DNA of 64,000 nucleotides from the NCBI RefSeq assembly GCF_964355755.1, contig NC_092673.1, positions 31,501,001-31,565,000 on the forward strand. Reading direction: 5' to 3'. The stretch comes from Antedon mediterranea. Taxonomy: Eukaryota > Echinodermata > Crinoidea > Comatulida > Antedonidae. The translations under genes were made by a program, and so were the position numbers. Position 1 is the stretch's first letter. Each line of letters begins with the position of its first letter. Below the pieces are notes generated by a model, which had not been told where the DNA came from, made no database searches, and saw only the letters and a program-made list of their open reading frames with translations. Of this stretch, positions 23,501 to 35,200 are shown piece after piece.

Positions 23501-24960
23501 CAGAATGTATGCGATGAGAGTTCTCTAGTTAAACACAGGTTCATCAGAGCATAAGGGGCCCAGAGCATGAGCATACCTCAATGTAACTACCCAGCGTTGG
23601 AGGTCCATTTAGGAATGCTAAACCAGGGGCATTTCCCCCTTACGTTACGCCACTGGATTAATGGTAAACTATGCTGTGTAAGTATTATCACAAGGAGATA
23701 TTACTGAAAGATAATAACATGTTAACATGCCATATAATAAAGTAACAGAACTTAAAATATCTATATACTTGTTTTAATTTGTTCTTTTACTTCTTCTTCA
23801 GAAACTTTCCTTTCTGCTTCTTGGTCACGTTTTATCTTCTTTGCAAGTTTTTCTTCTAAACGTTTCTTTTTCAGTAGTTTTTCTAGAAATTAATACCGAT
23901 TGTTTAACAGTTTCCACGGTGAATATTAAACACTAGTAAATTACGTTTGAATTATCCACCATATGTTTCCAAAAGGAAATGAAGCATGGTTAAAAATAAG
24001 CCTGGTTTAACTTGCTCCACACCCTGATTTTGTAATGACCAATAACCGACTTTGCTACTTTATATTTGCCTAGCTTGGCATTCTCCAAAATGTCAGGTCA
24101 TTTCCAATTAATGTATACATCAACAAAATAATGTTAAGACCAAAGATTATATAATGCAGCTACGTGGTGCAAGATAGATAACTGCGAGAGATATCGCAAT
24201 CCCATGGTTGCCATTCCGGCGGACAAATTTGGACTGGAATGTGTCGTTGTCAAGGCAATATCGTACGGAGTTGTCTAACCAAGCAAGTCAATGTAAACAC
24301 ACAGAACTAATCAGAAAGTGTCCAGATTCGAAAGAAACTTTTATTTTACATTTTTTTACATAATTTCTTCCCCTTTCCATGAACCAACCCTCGAGATGGT
24401 TAACCACAGGAACTTTGAGGCATACCGCAAAATTTAAACCATTTAGATTTTAAATCGAAATAGAAGGTGCTACAACCTATGGTCATCAGGGTATTTTGTC
24501 CGCCCGATTGGTGTCATGGAATTACAGGGCGCGTAGTGTTATAAGATAGAAGCTTGACAACAGTTCTATCTTGCGCCGCTACAATCTTTGGTTGAGACCA
24601 ACAAAAATTAAAATTTTTGAAATTATCGAACCCCTACCGCAATTTCTTCAAATGTGATCATATAAAATATTGTATTACTGTTCCTTTTATTATTTCTTTA
24701 TCTAGCATGACTTACTTTTTCGTTTTATCTCTGTCCATTCTTTACCCTGTAAATTAATACAAAATAATAAAAAAATAGAGTAAATGTTCATGAAAACTGA
24801 TCCCAGAACTTGTTATGGTTCTAGGGTGTCTGAGAAACTATCAGCTAAAAATCAAGTTAGAATAACTGTACAATATATTATTAGTAACATATATTTTTAA
24901 TAATAAAACAATACTTAAAATGTATATTATACATACAGTTAATTTTGTCTTCTTTTCCAT
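20529..24960 (-). CDS. SPOUT1: SPOUT domain-containing methyltransferase 1 (CENP-32 family), complete
   Basis: Eleven minus-strand exons read open for 351 codons: 24937-24960, 24716-24746, 23769-23882, 23386-23474, 23155-23225, 22968-23054, 22111-22160, 21868-22001, 21639-21714, 20898-21099 and 20529-20706. The N-terminus is a Lys/Glu-rich, probably coiled segment. The SPOUT core follows: TVSIAVPGSILANAQSPELR, LARILQYLECPQYLRK, LLNPLDCPHH, AGLYWGYSVRLA, LLVVFGGLKGLESALDVDP and NTCPNQGSRTIRTE. These match human SPOUT1 (376 aa) along its length. The family is an RNA methyltransferase group with a knotted SAM-binding C-terminus; CENP-32 acts at kinetochores and centrosomes. The last exon reads through a possible donor (GAG/GTACGT) into a tail EVRIMALAGY and TAG, which resembles the family's EAILISLAAL helix, so I take it as the true end. 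A further 3' exon is the alternative. Confidence 0.92.
21330..21460. mobile_element. small TIR element of the GTAACGCAAGGACGTAA family
   Basis: GTAACGGAAGGACGTAAG and CTTAAGTCCTTGTGTTAC face each other. Between them lie the inverted phrases ACCAATCACAAGCG and CGCTTGTCATTGGTCAA. Relatives occur at 35.69-35.95 and 51.46-51.58 kb. It lies in a SPOUT1 intron. Confidence 0.6.
22230..22960. other. SPOUT1 intron with non-conserved insert
   Basis: This large SPOUT1 intron holds a more GC-rich stretch with short plus-strand ORFs (22338-22544, 22613-22897) lacking recognisable similarity. It is probably degraded transposon sequence, but no termini were identified. Confidence 0.35.
23155..23225 (-). 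other. SPOUT1: SPOUT1 exon 5
   Basis: A 71-nt exon encoding IARAMVVFNVDEVIVFDES between acceptor TTTTATAG and donor GTATGT. It continues directly from the AGQ of the preceding exon, as in the human protein. Confidence 0.88.
23600..23645. repeat. fragment ending TTACGTTACGCCACTGG
   Basis: It resembles the right end of the CAGTGGCGTAAC element at 41017-41152. It lies in a SPOUT1 intron and no partner terminus was found. Confidence 0.3.
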
Positions 24961-25419
24961 TTTGCAACGTGGATTTTAACACTTCTGTATCAACACAAAA
25001 AAGGGGTTGATTGTTTTATTTTCCATAGATGATGAATGGAAGCAATTTTCTAACCAGGTAGATGACCCAATTTACAATGTAATTAATTTCTTTTTTTTTG
25101 GCCATAAAATCAACTTTATTCATAAAATCAACTTTGTGTATTTTGAATGGCATACGCTGCTTCTTAACTTTGATCTTATTCCGACACCCAATCAATGAAC
25201 ACTGCCTTACTAAAAATACTAAGCTATGAAGAGTAAAGCAGCCTTAATTCCACCATGGTATGTAAAAATCTATATATATTACTACTAATAATAATATCGA
25301 TAGTTAGTATTATTTATTAGCGATATTTCCTACAAAATAGTAAAAATTAATCTTATCAACCAACATCTTTTGTGACAAAAATAAAATGCGACCAATTTCA
25401 TTTGTTATCTGAACCTGCC

Positions 25420-25730
25420 GTCCTCTAAATTTATTTTAAGGAGTCAAATATATATATATGACCTGATCTAGCTGGTAGGCCTAGCCTACAAACTTGGCCT
25501 AGCCTAGCTTAGCTAGGCTTACTTGACTAGCTAGGCAAGCCTCTCTCACTACTACTAGCGCAAGTGACTTGCCAAGTCCGAACTTGCTAGTTATTAGTGG
25601 TAGGCCTAGTCTATACAGTGTACGCCCGTAGGCGTACTATATTATTACACAATTAGTTATAAATATAGTAGACCCTCTACTAGGTATCGCCTAGGCCTAC
25701 TAGTAAGGGTTATATAGCTAAAATGCACCT
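25420..25730. other. CTAG/GCCTAG-rich intergenic stretch upstream of SPOUT1
   Basis: Short overlapping CTAGGC and AGCTAGG words are dense here. No ORF or clear repeat unit was seen. It could include the SPOUT1 promoter, because an acceptor-like TTGATACAG precedes its ATG exon and suggests an upstream non-coding exon. Confidence 0.3.
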
Positions 25731-26454
25731 GTGATTCGGCACGTTCTTATTGTGTATACAAACTTCACACACATGTGTTGTGTTGGTTGTGTTGTGTCCC
25801 TCGTTCGAGTTTTGCTCCCTCAGTCAAAACATGATTGAGCCCTCAATCGTTCATTATTTATTAGTCTAAAAAATAATGAATGTTTGTATGTGTTGAATAG
25901 TGAGACTATTTCATTCGTTGACAGATTTACTGCTCTATTTAACTTGGCTCTGCCTCGAACTCAAGATATATTCAACTCAAATATATATTTACTATGTGAT
26001 GCAACATAACAAGAGAGGAGTACTTATGCTGTGAATAGTATACGCCCATCTTATGTTGCCACTTGCACAATGGTGTCTTAAGAAAAGAAACTGTGCACCT
26101 CCGCCTACTGTAAAGTTCTCCGGAATATATATATATATATATATATCTACCTTTTATTTCTGTCTCTTAATGCTGTGTGTAATTAGGCTAATTTCACTAC
26201 AACCATGTGTATGCGAATTTGGTGTAAGGGTTTGTAACCAAATCAACTAGTTTCAGTTGACTAACAATAACAAACACCCAAACAAACAAACAAGCGGGTG
26301 AAGTTGAAAAGAAATATAAAAAAACCTGTACATTGAATCAAATTATGTTTTAAAATTACAAATCACAAATTATAACTCTTGCCTCTTATGCAAAAATGAA
26401 GTTTTTGGACAAGTATTTCTCGAGAATGCAATTTCAGTTTACTTGTTACTTTAA

Positions 26455-26665
26455 GAATGCTCGCCGGCTTGTCTCCTATCTTTTAACACTAGCAGGTCTA
26501 CAAAGAATAGTAAAAGTGTTCCAGAATTGGGATTCTGGTACGGTCCGGATTGCCTCCAAAATGTGCCACATCTGTCTCTGGTTTCAATTTGGTAAAGATC
26601 TTGCAGGAGTCTTTTTGAGTAATCTTGCTAACAAAGAAACTCACGCGATCGACTACATTATACCT
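26455..26665 (-). repeat. fragment of a dispersed repeat
   Basis: The minus strand reads TTTGTTAGCAAGATTACTC followed by a stretch of LINE/unknown-repeat type that I associate with dispersed repeats in other invertebrates. The plus-strand ORF here shows no protein similarity. Confidence 0.35.
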
Positions 26666-26670
26666 TCTTG

Positions 26671-27085
26671 GCGGATGTAAAAAATCTGCATCTCCTAAGT
26701 ATGCAAATTCTAAAAAAACAATGAATCAGAGTAAAGACGTAAATGTGTAATTAAACCAAACAAAGGCCTTTACAACACCTTTGTACAGGCCCATGTTTCG
26801 TAGCCAATCAGCAAATCATGCATTCATTCATTGTTTTTTTAAATTGCATACTTAGCAAATGCAGATTTTTACCTCCACAGTAAAGAGAAACACATTTTAT
26901 TTCCATTTGAGCATTGGATTTAAGGCAGTAGTTAAGATTAGCACTGCTTATTATACGTTTGACTCCAAGCATGGCAGTATCCAAATTCCAACTTTTACTC
27001 GCGGTTGGTCTTGTATTGTATTACGGAAAATCAGAGCAACAAGATCTAAAAAGGAGATAATGTTTGAAATCTCATAGCCGATTTT
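26671..27085 (+). pseudogene. upstream ghost copy of the pappalysin promoter and first exon
   Basis: It matches 28985-29340 through the promoter-like part (CAACCAAT-type words, CCAATCAGCAA) and the exon start (TTAAGATTAGCACTGCTTAT, CTCCAAGCATGGCAGTATC). A small ORF 26971-27060 keeps a signal-peptide-like start (MAVSKFQLLLAVGLVL) but stops after 29 residues, where the real gene continues. An internal deletion removes part of the signal peptide. An inverted terminal piece (GATTTTTACCTCCAC) separates its promoter part from its exon part. It is not expected to make pappalysin. Confidence 0.8.
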
Positions 27086-27171
27086 TTTTTTCCAGGACGA
27101 CGAACGTGGGCAGAAATCATGAATAATTCATTATCTTAATTATTTTCTATTATAAAGAATTGCAAGATACC

Positions 27172-27412
27172 GAAGCTGATCTACTTCCTAAAAATACTAA
27201 ACCTATCACTCTAAATAATCTCTCTCAAGTATTAAAAAAACATGTTCTTCAAAGACCTCGAACTGAGGGCTCCGGTGTAATAGGTAAAAGCCTGTTCGTA
27301 CACAAGTTGGGACCCCATGTGAAAGATAGCCGATAGCTCATGGGAGTCGAACCCCATACATCGACATGTAAAGTCCATAGCCTAATCCACTCGACTAAGT
27401 CAAACGTATAAT
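27172..27412 (-). mobile_element. tRNA-derived SINE, copy 1
   Basis: The minus strand has a tRNA-like head with A-box-like TAGTCGAGTGGATTAGGC and B-box-like GGGTTCGACTCCC, then a tail with GGCTATCTTTCACATGGGGT. The same head and tail recur at 47738-47930. It abuts the inverted copy of the pappalysin exon. Confidence 0.7.
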
Positions 27413-27613
27413 AAGCAGTGCTAATCTTAACTACTGCCTTAAATTCAATGCTCATGGACCAATGAGTTGCTGATTGGATGCGGAAAATGGGCCTGTACCA
27501 AGGTGTTGTAAAAGGTGTTGGTTCAAATACACCTTTAGCCTTCTTTTGTTCTGATTCATTGTTTTTTTAAATTTGCATACTTAGCAGATGCAGATTTTTT
27601 ACCTCCGCCAAGT
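27393..27613 (-). pseudogene. inverted copy of the pappalysin promoter and exon-1 start
   Basis: Read on the minus strand it matches 28985-29206: GGCGGAGGTAAAAAATCTGC, the CCAATCAGCAACTCATTGG block, and the exon start up to TTATACGTTTGACT. It ends there, before the ATG, so it contains no coding sequence. With 28985-29206 it forms the outer part of a palindrome. Confidence 0.82.
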
Positions 27614-28984
27614 ACGGGGAACTGTTCTACGGGGCGCCGTTCGGGACATTACTCATTTTGTCGACAAATACAATTATGTGACACATAATTGATTCTATTC
27701 GAACAAAAACAATTCTGTGACAATAGAATTCATTCTATTTAGACAAAATGAGATTTTGAGACGAAAAAATTCATTTTGTGTCAACAAAATTCATTTTGTG
27801 TCAACAACAAAATAATTTTGTGTCGACGAAGTCATTTTGAGCTATATAACTGGTCCTTTATGGTGATTCATATTAATCTTGAATAAATCAAATTAATGGC
27901 TTAAAAACTATCATTCTTATTTATTTATGATGGGAAAGGTCGGGTTACATGATAATGTATAATGCCAGTCAGAGTAGGCCTACCCTAAAAAAAACAAGGC
28001 CATATACATGGCTGCAGTCGCCTGCTTAAATTTGAGTTAGTGTTTACCGACCGACCAACCGACCGCCCGACTAACAGAGTCGTGTTTGCACGCGACTGAA
28101 AATGTCAAAATTAATTCATCGGGTACTCAGTAGTAATTGAATGTATATGATATACTACAGTTATATTTAGGCCTATATTATTTATGAACTGTATAGTTCA
28201 AAGTTTTATAAAATTATTTTGGGTGAAGTCATTAATCCATTATTATCTTTAATTTGTGATCTCTAATTTTCTTTAACTTTTAATATCCAAACTACATTTT
28301 ATGTTACTAATTGTATATTATCTTAATTTAAAAATATATTCATTTTATAAGATTAATAATAATATTTCAATAGATAAAATTATTAAATAGGCCTAATAAC
28401 AGTTAAACAATCATTGTAAAATGTGTACTTCTCAAGTTTATAGTTTCATTTTCCGATATTGATGAAATAACATATGAATAATTAATTATTAATGATGACG
28501 TAGATATCAAATTCGTGCTCAATTGTCAAATTATGACTACTGATTATTTCCGATTATAAAATAGATTATTAATACTATAGTAATATAATAAATACAGCAC
28601 TGCTGAAAGATGTAAACAAATGAAAAATTTGAACTTTTTCACTTCTAAGCTCCACCTTCTAATTTGCATGTCAAAGCTTTCTGTACCACGATCGAGTAGC
28701 TCGTAGTAATTTTGTCGATACAAATTTAATTTTGTCGATACAAATTGAATTTTGTCGATACAAAATGAATGTTGTCGATACAAAATGAATTTTGTCGACA
28801 CAAAATGAAATTTTGTTGATACAAAATGAATTTTATTGACACAGAATGAATTCTGTCGACACAGAATTAATTCTGTAGAATGGATTATGTCCAAATAGAA
28901 TTATTTCTGTCGACACAGAATTCAATTATGTGTCACATAATTGTATTATGTCGACAAAATGAGTAATGTCCCGAACAGCGCCAC
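27614..28984. mobile_element. foldback-type element with subrepeats in its arms
   Basis: The inverted arms begin with CGGGACATTACTCATTTTG and continue ACAATTATGTGACACATAAT on each side. Each arm contains arrays of a roughly 20-bp unit (TTTTGTCGATACAAAATGAA and variants; about eight units at 28709-28870, fewer at 27690-27840). The central 850 bp is AT-rich without coding capacity. Subrepeats in long arms are the hallmark of foldback transposons. The reading frame across the right arm is only a product of the repeats. Confidence 0.75.
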
Positions 28985-29213
28985 GTACTAGGCGGAGGTA
29001 AAACATCTGCATCTGCTAAGTATGCAAATTTTAAAAAACAATGAATCAGAGTAAAGGCGTAAAGGTGTAATTGAACTAAACAAAGGCTTTTACAACACCT
29101 TGGTACATGAGGCCCATTTTTTCGCAGCCAATCAGCAACTCATTGGTCCATGAGCATTGAATTTAAGGCAGAAGTTAAGATTAGCACTGCTTATTATACG
29201 TTTGACTCCAAGC
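28985..29213 (+). promoter_or_regulatory. proximal promoter and 5' UTR of the pappalysin gene
   Basis: CCAATCAG and an inverted CCAAT (ATTGGTCC) lie about 70-90 bp before the ATG, within GCAGCCAATCAGCAACTC. The whole block is one of three copies of a promoter/exon-1 module, and this is the only one followed by an intact first exon. No clear TATA box was assigned. Confidence 0.5.
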
Positions 29214-32200
29214 ATGGCAGTATCTAATTTCCAGTATTTACTTTTATTCGCGGTTGGTCTTGTATTGACCGTTGGACGTGCTTACGGAAAATCAGAGCAA
29301 CAAGATCTAAAAGGGAGACAATGTTTGACATCTCATGGCCGTTCTAAGCGGGATGACCATGCTCAGTTTCCCAGACACATACAATATTCTGACCCTGTTG
29401 ACCTCACGGATTACGCTGCTTATTTTGCAGAGACTTCTGGTGTTCTTCGTTTGACAAATATTGAAGTTGTTCCAAGAAGAAAATTTTCTGTTGCATTTTG
29501 GATGAAGCTTGAAGGAGGGCAAGCTGGAAAAACTGGTGTTATAGGTAAGATATTTATTTGTTATGTAAAGTGTATGAGTAGTTGTTGTCTAACCGCGCAT
29601 TTGTTTATAAACAACACATTATTAAAATTACATTATATTTTGGTAGATTAATTCATAGTTTTGGGCATATAATTCATATAATCATGTGAAATATTTGTTA
29701 AGTTACATATATTATTATAATAATTAATTAAATAAATTATTAATAAGTTGCTTAAACAAAGGTGCAGAAATCTGAGAATGTAACGCATCGAATAAACATT
29801 TTTTTTATTTAGTAGTATCATATTATTTATATAATTTAAATAATAGTGTTTCCCCAAACTCGTATACCCTAAATTAATAGCAATAAAACAAGAGTAAGTA
29901 CTCTAAAAGAAACAAAATAATAGTCCTGTTATTGTATTTTAATACTTATCCAATATTACTCCAAAAAACTCCTTAATGAAGTTTTTTTTCTTTTATGCGT
30001 CTCTCCCATCTTTATCATTCCTTAATGTCTGCATATATTTTGGTTTACAATAATTCATTTATTATATAATATAATAAAATAACATTATAGATCAAGTTAA
30101 GGCAGCACACAAACAAATTTTTTTTTCATAGTACTATATAGTGATCGATAAATTGTGAATTACATTGAATTGTTTTAAAATTGTAGGTCTTAGAGACAAA
30201 TGCGAAGGATTATTAAAATCGAGTGACTGGGGGATTGGCGTCACAACCGGCAGAAAAAAACAAGATGCTCATCTGTATTTCCAGCTTAAGGATGACCGCT
30301 TCGCATCAGCTCCATTCCGCTACCACGTCCACCGATGGTACCACATCGCCGCTACTTACAATGAATCAACTATAAAGCTGTACATTAACGGTGCTATGGT
30401 GTCTTCGAAAACTGGAAAAAAACGCCCTATCTTTAAAGAATTCAAACGACAGTGTAAAGAGCTTGAATTTGGTGGCTTGTTTGAACTTGGTGTCCAGTTT
30501 AGAGGTGCTGTGGATGACATGCGTTTATGGTCCAGAGCGTTGTCGCATCGTCAGGTTGCGCAGTTGTATAATAACGAATCACATGTGTTTGAAAACATCT
30601 TCAGAAACCTTGTTTTCTGGGATCCGTTTGATAATTTTACGAGATGGTCAAGTAAAGATGGTGAATTTCCAGAACTTATTCCATCGGATCTCTTCAGCAA
30701 GAAGCATGACTTAAGTTTGGTAACTCCAAAATGTGGTATTACTGTATGCGATAGCCCAATTGTAATGAGGTCGTACATAGACCAGACTTCTCTACGTCGT
30801 CCAAAACTAGTACGCTATCGTTTGATCAACATAGCAAACGACGATGGTTCAAATCCAATGTTGTCACAAGAACAAATTGAGGGGCAGCATAACGAACTCA
30901 ACAAAGCAATTAATAGTTACAACATAACCTTTCTCAGACACGATCATATGGTAAAAAACACTACTTTAAGGAGCAGAAAAATTATTCCGAATTGCGTGTC
31001 TAAAGATGTTGGAAATGGCAAATGTGATTTGCAATGTAGTCCAGAGTATACTGGCAATGATGGTGGTGATTGCGATGTTCGTAATTCCAGATGTCCATCA
31101 TCTCTTATTGGTAATAAGAAGTGTGACGCGGACTGTAACAAAGCGTACCATGATTGGGATAAAGGAGATTGTTGTGATCCTGACGTCACAGACACTTCTG
31201 AAACTTGCTTTGATCCATCTTCACTATACTGGTAAGTGTATCTACAAGGTTTTGTTTTTATAAATGTGATTTTGTCCATGTATAACTTGCCCTGAGCTCA
31301 ATTTGTTAGAAAACTACTACTTACTTACTGTTTTAAATTAAGGCCTAATGTTGCACTGTATTTTCAGTATGTTTATTGGAGAAATGGAATTTAAGACCGT
31401 CATTGGATTGGAATCTGTTGAATACTTAAACGTCTACGTTGGTGCCTACTTTGAAAAATCATTCTTGGGCGTAGCTACAATGCCATGGGATGTTAACGTT
31501 TATGGTACTCAAGGTAAGATTGTTTTCGGCAACCAAATTTGTTTCAATTGCGTTACTTCAAAGAATAGGCCTACAGGTAATTTGAAAGAAGGGTTATAAA
31601 GTAGGTCCTCACCGTATAACATTCGTCACTATTTATAATTAGGTTTATCTGGACAACAATAAACCTTAAATTAAAGCATGGAGAAATAAGTTAGGATTAA
31701 AGAAACTAACTTCCTGTCTTTATTTTATCTAAATTGTGTCATTTCATCTATTAGGTGGTATTATAGTACATGCCGACGCATATGGTGCACAAGACTTAAT
31801 GGACACGCTTATTCACGAGGTTGGACACAGCCTAGGTTTATGGCATGTCTTCCATGGTGTCACAGAGATGGTTTGCGAGGATGAATGTTTTGAAAATGAA
31901 CCCAGCCTAGAAATTGGTGATCTAATAGCCGATACCAACCCAACACCTTCGAATAGATATTGTCGGGATCCGTTACCGAAAGAGTCTGATGGGCATTGTG
32001 GTTTAGGTCACTTTTATGACACACCGTTTACGAATTACATGAGCTACGCAAGTAAGTAAAGCAAAACAAATTTGTTAACACAATGTTTTAATAACCAAAC
32101 TAATTTATTTTAGCTACAACCAGATACATTACCTTACGGGAAATGTACTTCAAGAAAAAAAGATGGTAAGAAAAAAGACATCAACAGTGTAATTTTTTTT

Positions 32201-35200
32201 TCTTTTAGATGATTCATGCACCAGCACCTTCACTCCTCAGCAGGCGGCTCGCATGCATTGTTACCTGGATCTTTTCTTTCAGTCATGGCAACAAGAAAGA
32301 AAACCTTCAGTAATGCCTTTACCGCCAAATGTAATCTCCAAGCTAGGTGATTCGCTTACATTGGCATGGCAGCCTCCACTTAGCGGGCACAACGTTGCAT
32401 TAAACTCGGAGCTGTGCCAGGAGTGCGTAACAGGAGATGTTCTTATACAGTATGGTAACACAGCTTCCTCACCACATTCTAAAATTACATATGGTGATTA
32501 TTCACCGCAACAAGCAACGGGTTAGTGTTCTTAAGCATTATTATATATATTGCGATTATTGTGGCATTGTATCCGCGTTTCTTACGTGGTGGCTTTCATA
32601 TGTGAAAGCTAGAACAAATCTAAACAAGAAATCCTGTTCATTTCATTATTAAGTTTCTTTACTGTTGTATATAGGTCCTCCAAACAGTGCCAGATGTGCT
32701 ATAAATCCCGTAGCTTGGCGGATAGATCAAAACGAATGCGAATTCTGCAAACTAAAAGTTAATTTTAAATATCCAGTAATCCCATCAAGACTGACCGTCT
32801 GGGTGACAACAGTACGCACTGATCAAGCAATCCACGATATTGAATTAGTGACTGTAAACCGAACTCGAATCAGTCTAGGTGCCGCCGACGTTTATTGTGA
32901 CATCCCCTACAGCACTAGAATCAACAACGTTATGGAACCAGTGAAATCTGTGATAATCTACACAAATGGCCTCTATGTTGCAATTGATTCTGTCCAGTTG
33001 ATATCAAAACCTGACCACGGTGGCTGTAAGTCTTGTAAGCCGATCAAGTACATTATAACAAGAAATCCACCATTTGAGGGAGAAGTCGAGAAACTGGTAG
33101 ATTCTACAACATTTGTGGACGAGTAAGTTTCAATGACCATTTCCAAAATACTTAAATTGAACGAATAAAAACACTTTTATTCTTGTTTTTTTTGTTTACC
33201 AATATCACCGTAATAGAAAATATGTTTAATTTCTAGCTCCGTCAACAAATTTACAAAATATACCTACCGTGTCCGTGTAAGCTCAGAAAACATAGTATCT
33301 GACTTATCACCACCACTTGTCATCGGAACCGGATTTAGCTTTTGTGGAAATGGTATTATTGAGAGGTTAGTGTATTGAAATCTATCAAATAAGAGAACAA
33401 TTAAGTAGGCCTATACTACTAATGCGACAAATGCTTACCATTATTAAAAATTACATAAAATGTGTTTTTGTTTGGGGTTTTAGTGATGAGTCATGTGACG
33501 ATGGAAACGTGTTCAACCACGACGGCTGTAACGTCAACTGTAAAGAGGAAACAGATTTCAGTTGTGAAGGTAAGTTCTTGTAATGCTCATTGTAGTATGT
33601 AACAATATTTTAGGAGTTTCTTTTTTTTTTCTATTTAAATAGCGCAGAACTTTTATTTCAGTCAAACAATACATGGATTTACCTTCAACAAATACTGTGT
33701 ATCTTTTGTGAATGTAGTTTTTTTATTTTTTTATTTCAGGTGAGCCTAGCCTCTGTTACCGTTATGATAGTGACGGTCACTGCGAGGATTTTGAGAAGGA
33801 GACGAACGTTGCAGATTGTGGTTTTTATACTCCACCAAGATTCTATGATCAGTGGGTTTCGTACGCCCGAGGCAACCCACGATATCAAGGAACAGAGTGT
33901 TCAGAAAGTAACATCTATGGAGAACCCCCGAGGGATCAGGTAATCAAATAACTTATGTTATTTATAGTGCTTTGTTTTGTTCTTAATGTCGGCTCCATCA
34001 TCCCTTGTCGGATGTATCCTTTCTCAAACATCTGCAACTTCCTTCTGGTCTTCTCTGTTCTCGCCCAAGTTGTTCATGTTTAATGCTCCTTATTTGCGTT
34101 TTTGTCTTAACTTTCTGTCAATGTGTTCATCTGTTGTCACTCCCTTCTTGCTATTGCAGATGCACTGCCCATCCCTTGCATCTACTTGTATAATGTTTAA
34201 TTTATCATTAACTTAAACCAAACATTAATAGAAAAAGAGTACCATGGTAAACCCCGAAAAATGTTAAAAGTAGTGTTCTTTTGGAATAAACTACGATTCA
34301 TTCATTATATATTTTTTGTCAAAGGTTTGTAGCAACGAGTTAAAAGAGGAATTTGTATGGTATCCGTGCAGGGCCGGTTTTCATGACCAAAATATATGGT
34401 TGAAGGTAAAATTACTAATAATAATATAAAGTTTATTTTCTGAATTTTTTAAGGCTATTGATATTTTTGAAAAAGTTGTGCACGGTCATGTAAAATATTG
34501 CCCATTGGTGCTAACATGAGAACTTATTCTTTTTTGTAAATTCAAAAAGTTATTTATTTTTTTCCTGATGTTAGGTTGGGTTTCCTATAGAAGTAGTTGC
34601 GACTAGAGTTCTGATTTATATCGCTGGCGATGGTGTGACATCACGGACAACACCTCCTACACGAGCATCTGTTACGTTAGTCGACACTAGAGGTATGCTA
34701 AAAATGAACATATTTAAATAAATTGGTTATAAACATTTATTTACACTTTATTTCATATTAATAAAACAAAATAATAACTCTTTTATTTTTATTTTAAGAA
34801 AGACCATTGTTTAAAAATGCATTTTAATTTGTTTGTATTTACATAGGAGTTAATCATGTTTTGAACAAAGATGTACCACTCCTGTGTACTTCCAACCCAG
34901 CCACTTTTAATGTACAACACGACCTCAGCAAAAGATTTTACTACTCACGCGAAGTCCTCATCGAGTTCGATTACAAATATGTCAGAATTTCAGGTGTTCG
35001 CCTAAGATCTTTGAAAGATTTTGACCTATACAATTTACAATCGTGCGGTGATGACGATCTGTACAATCCAGTTACCAAACAGTGTAACCGGTACTCGTGT
35101 GATATGCCCACATGTATAGTTCCAGAGGTGCAACACGCAACTCTTAATCGACAAGTAGGTGATATTGTGAAAGAAGGAGACATTTATACTATACAATGCA

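Noticed and set aside
28544-28894. A 116-residue minus-strand ORF with repeated Phe-Val-Ser-Thr-Lys
   Set aside because: It is the translation of the 20-bp subrepeat array of the foldback element, not a gene.
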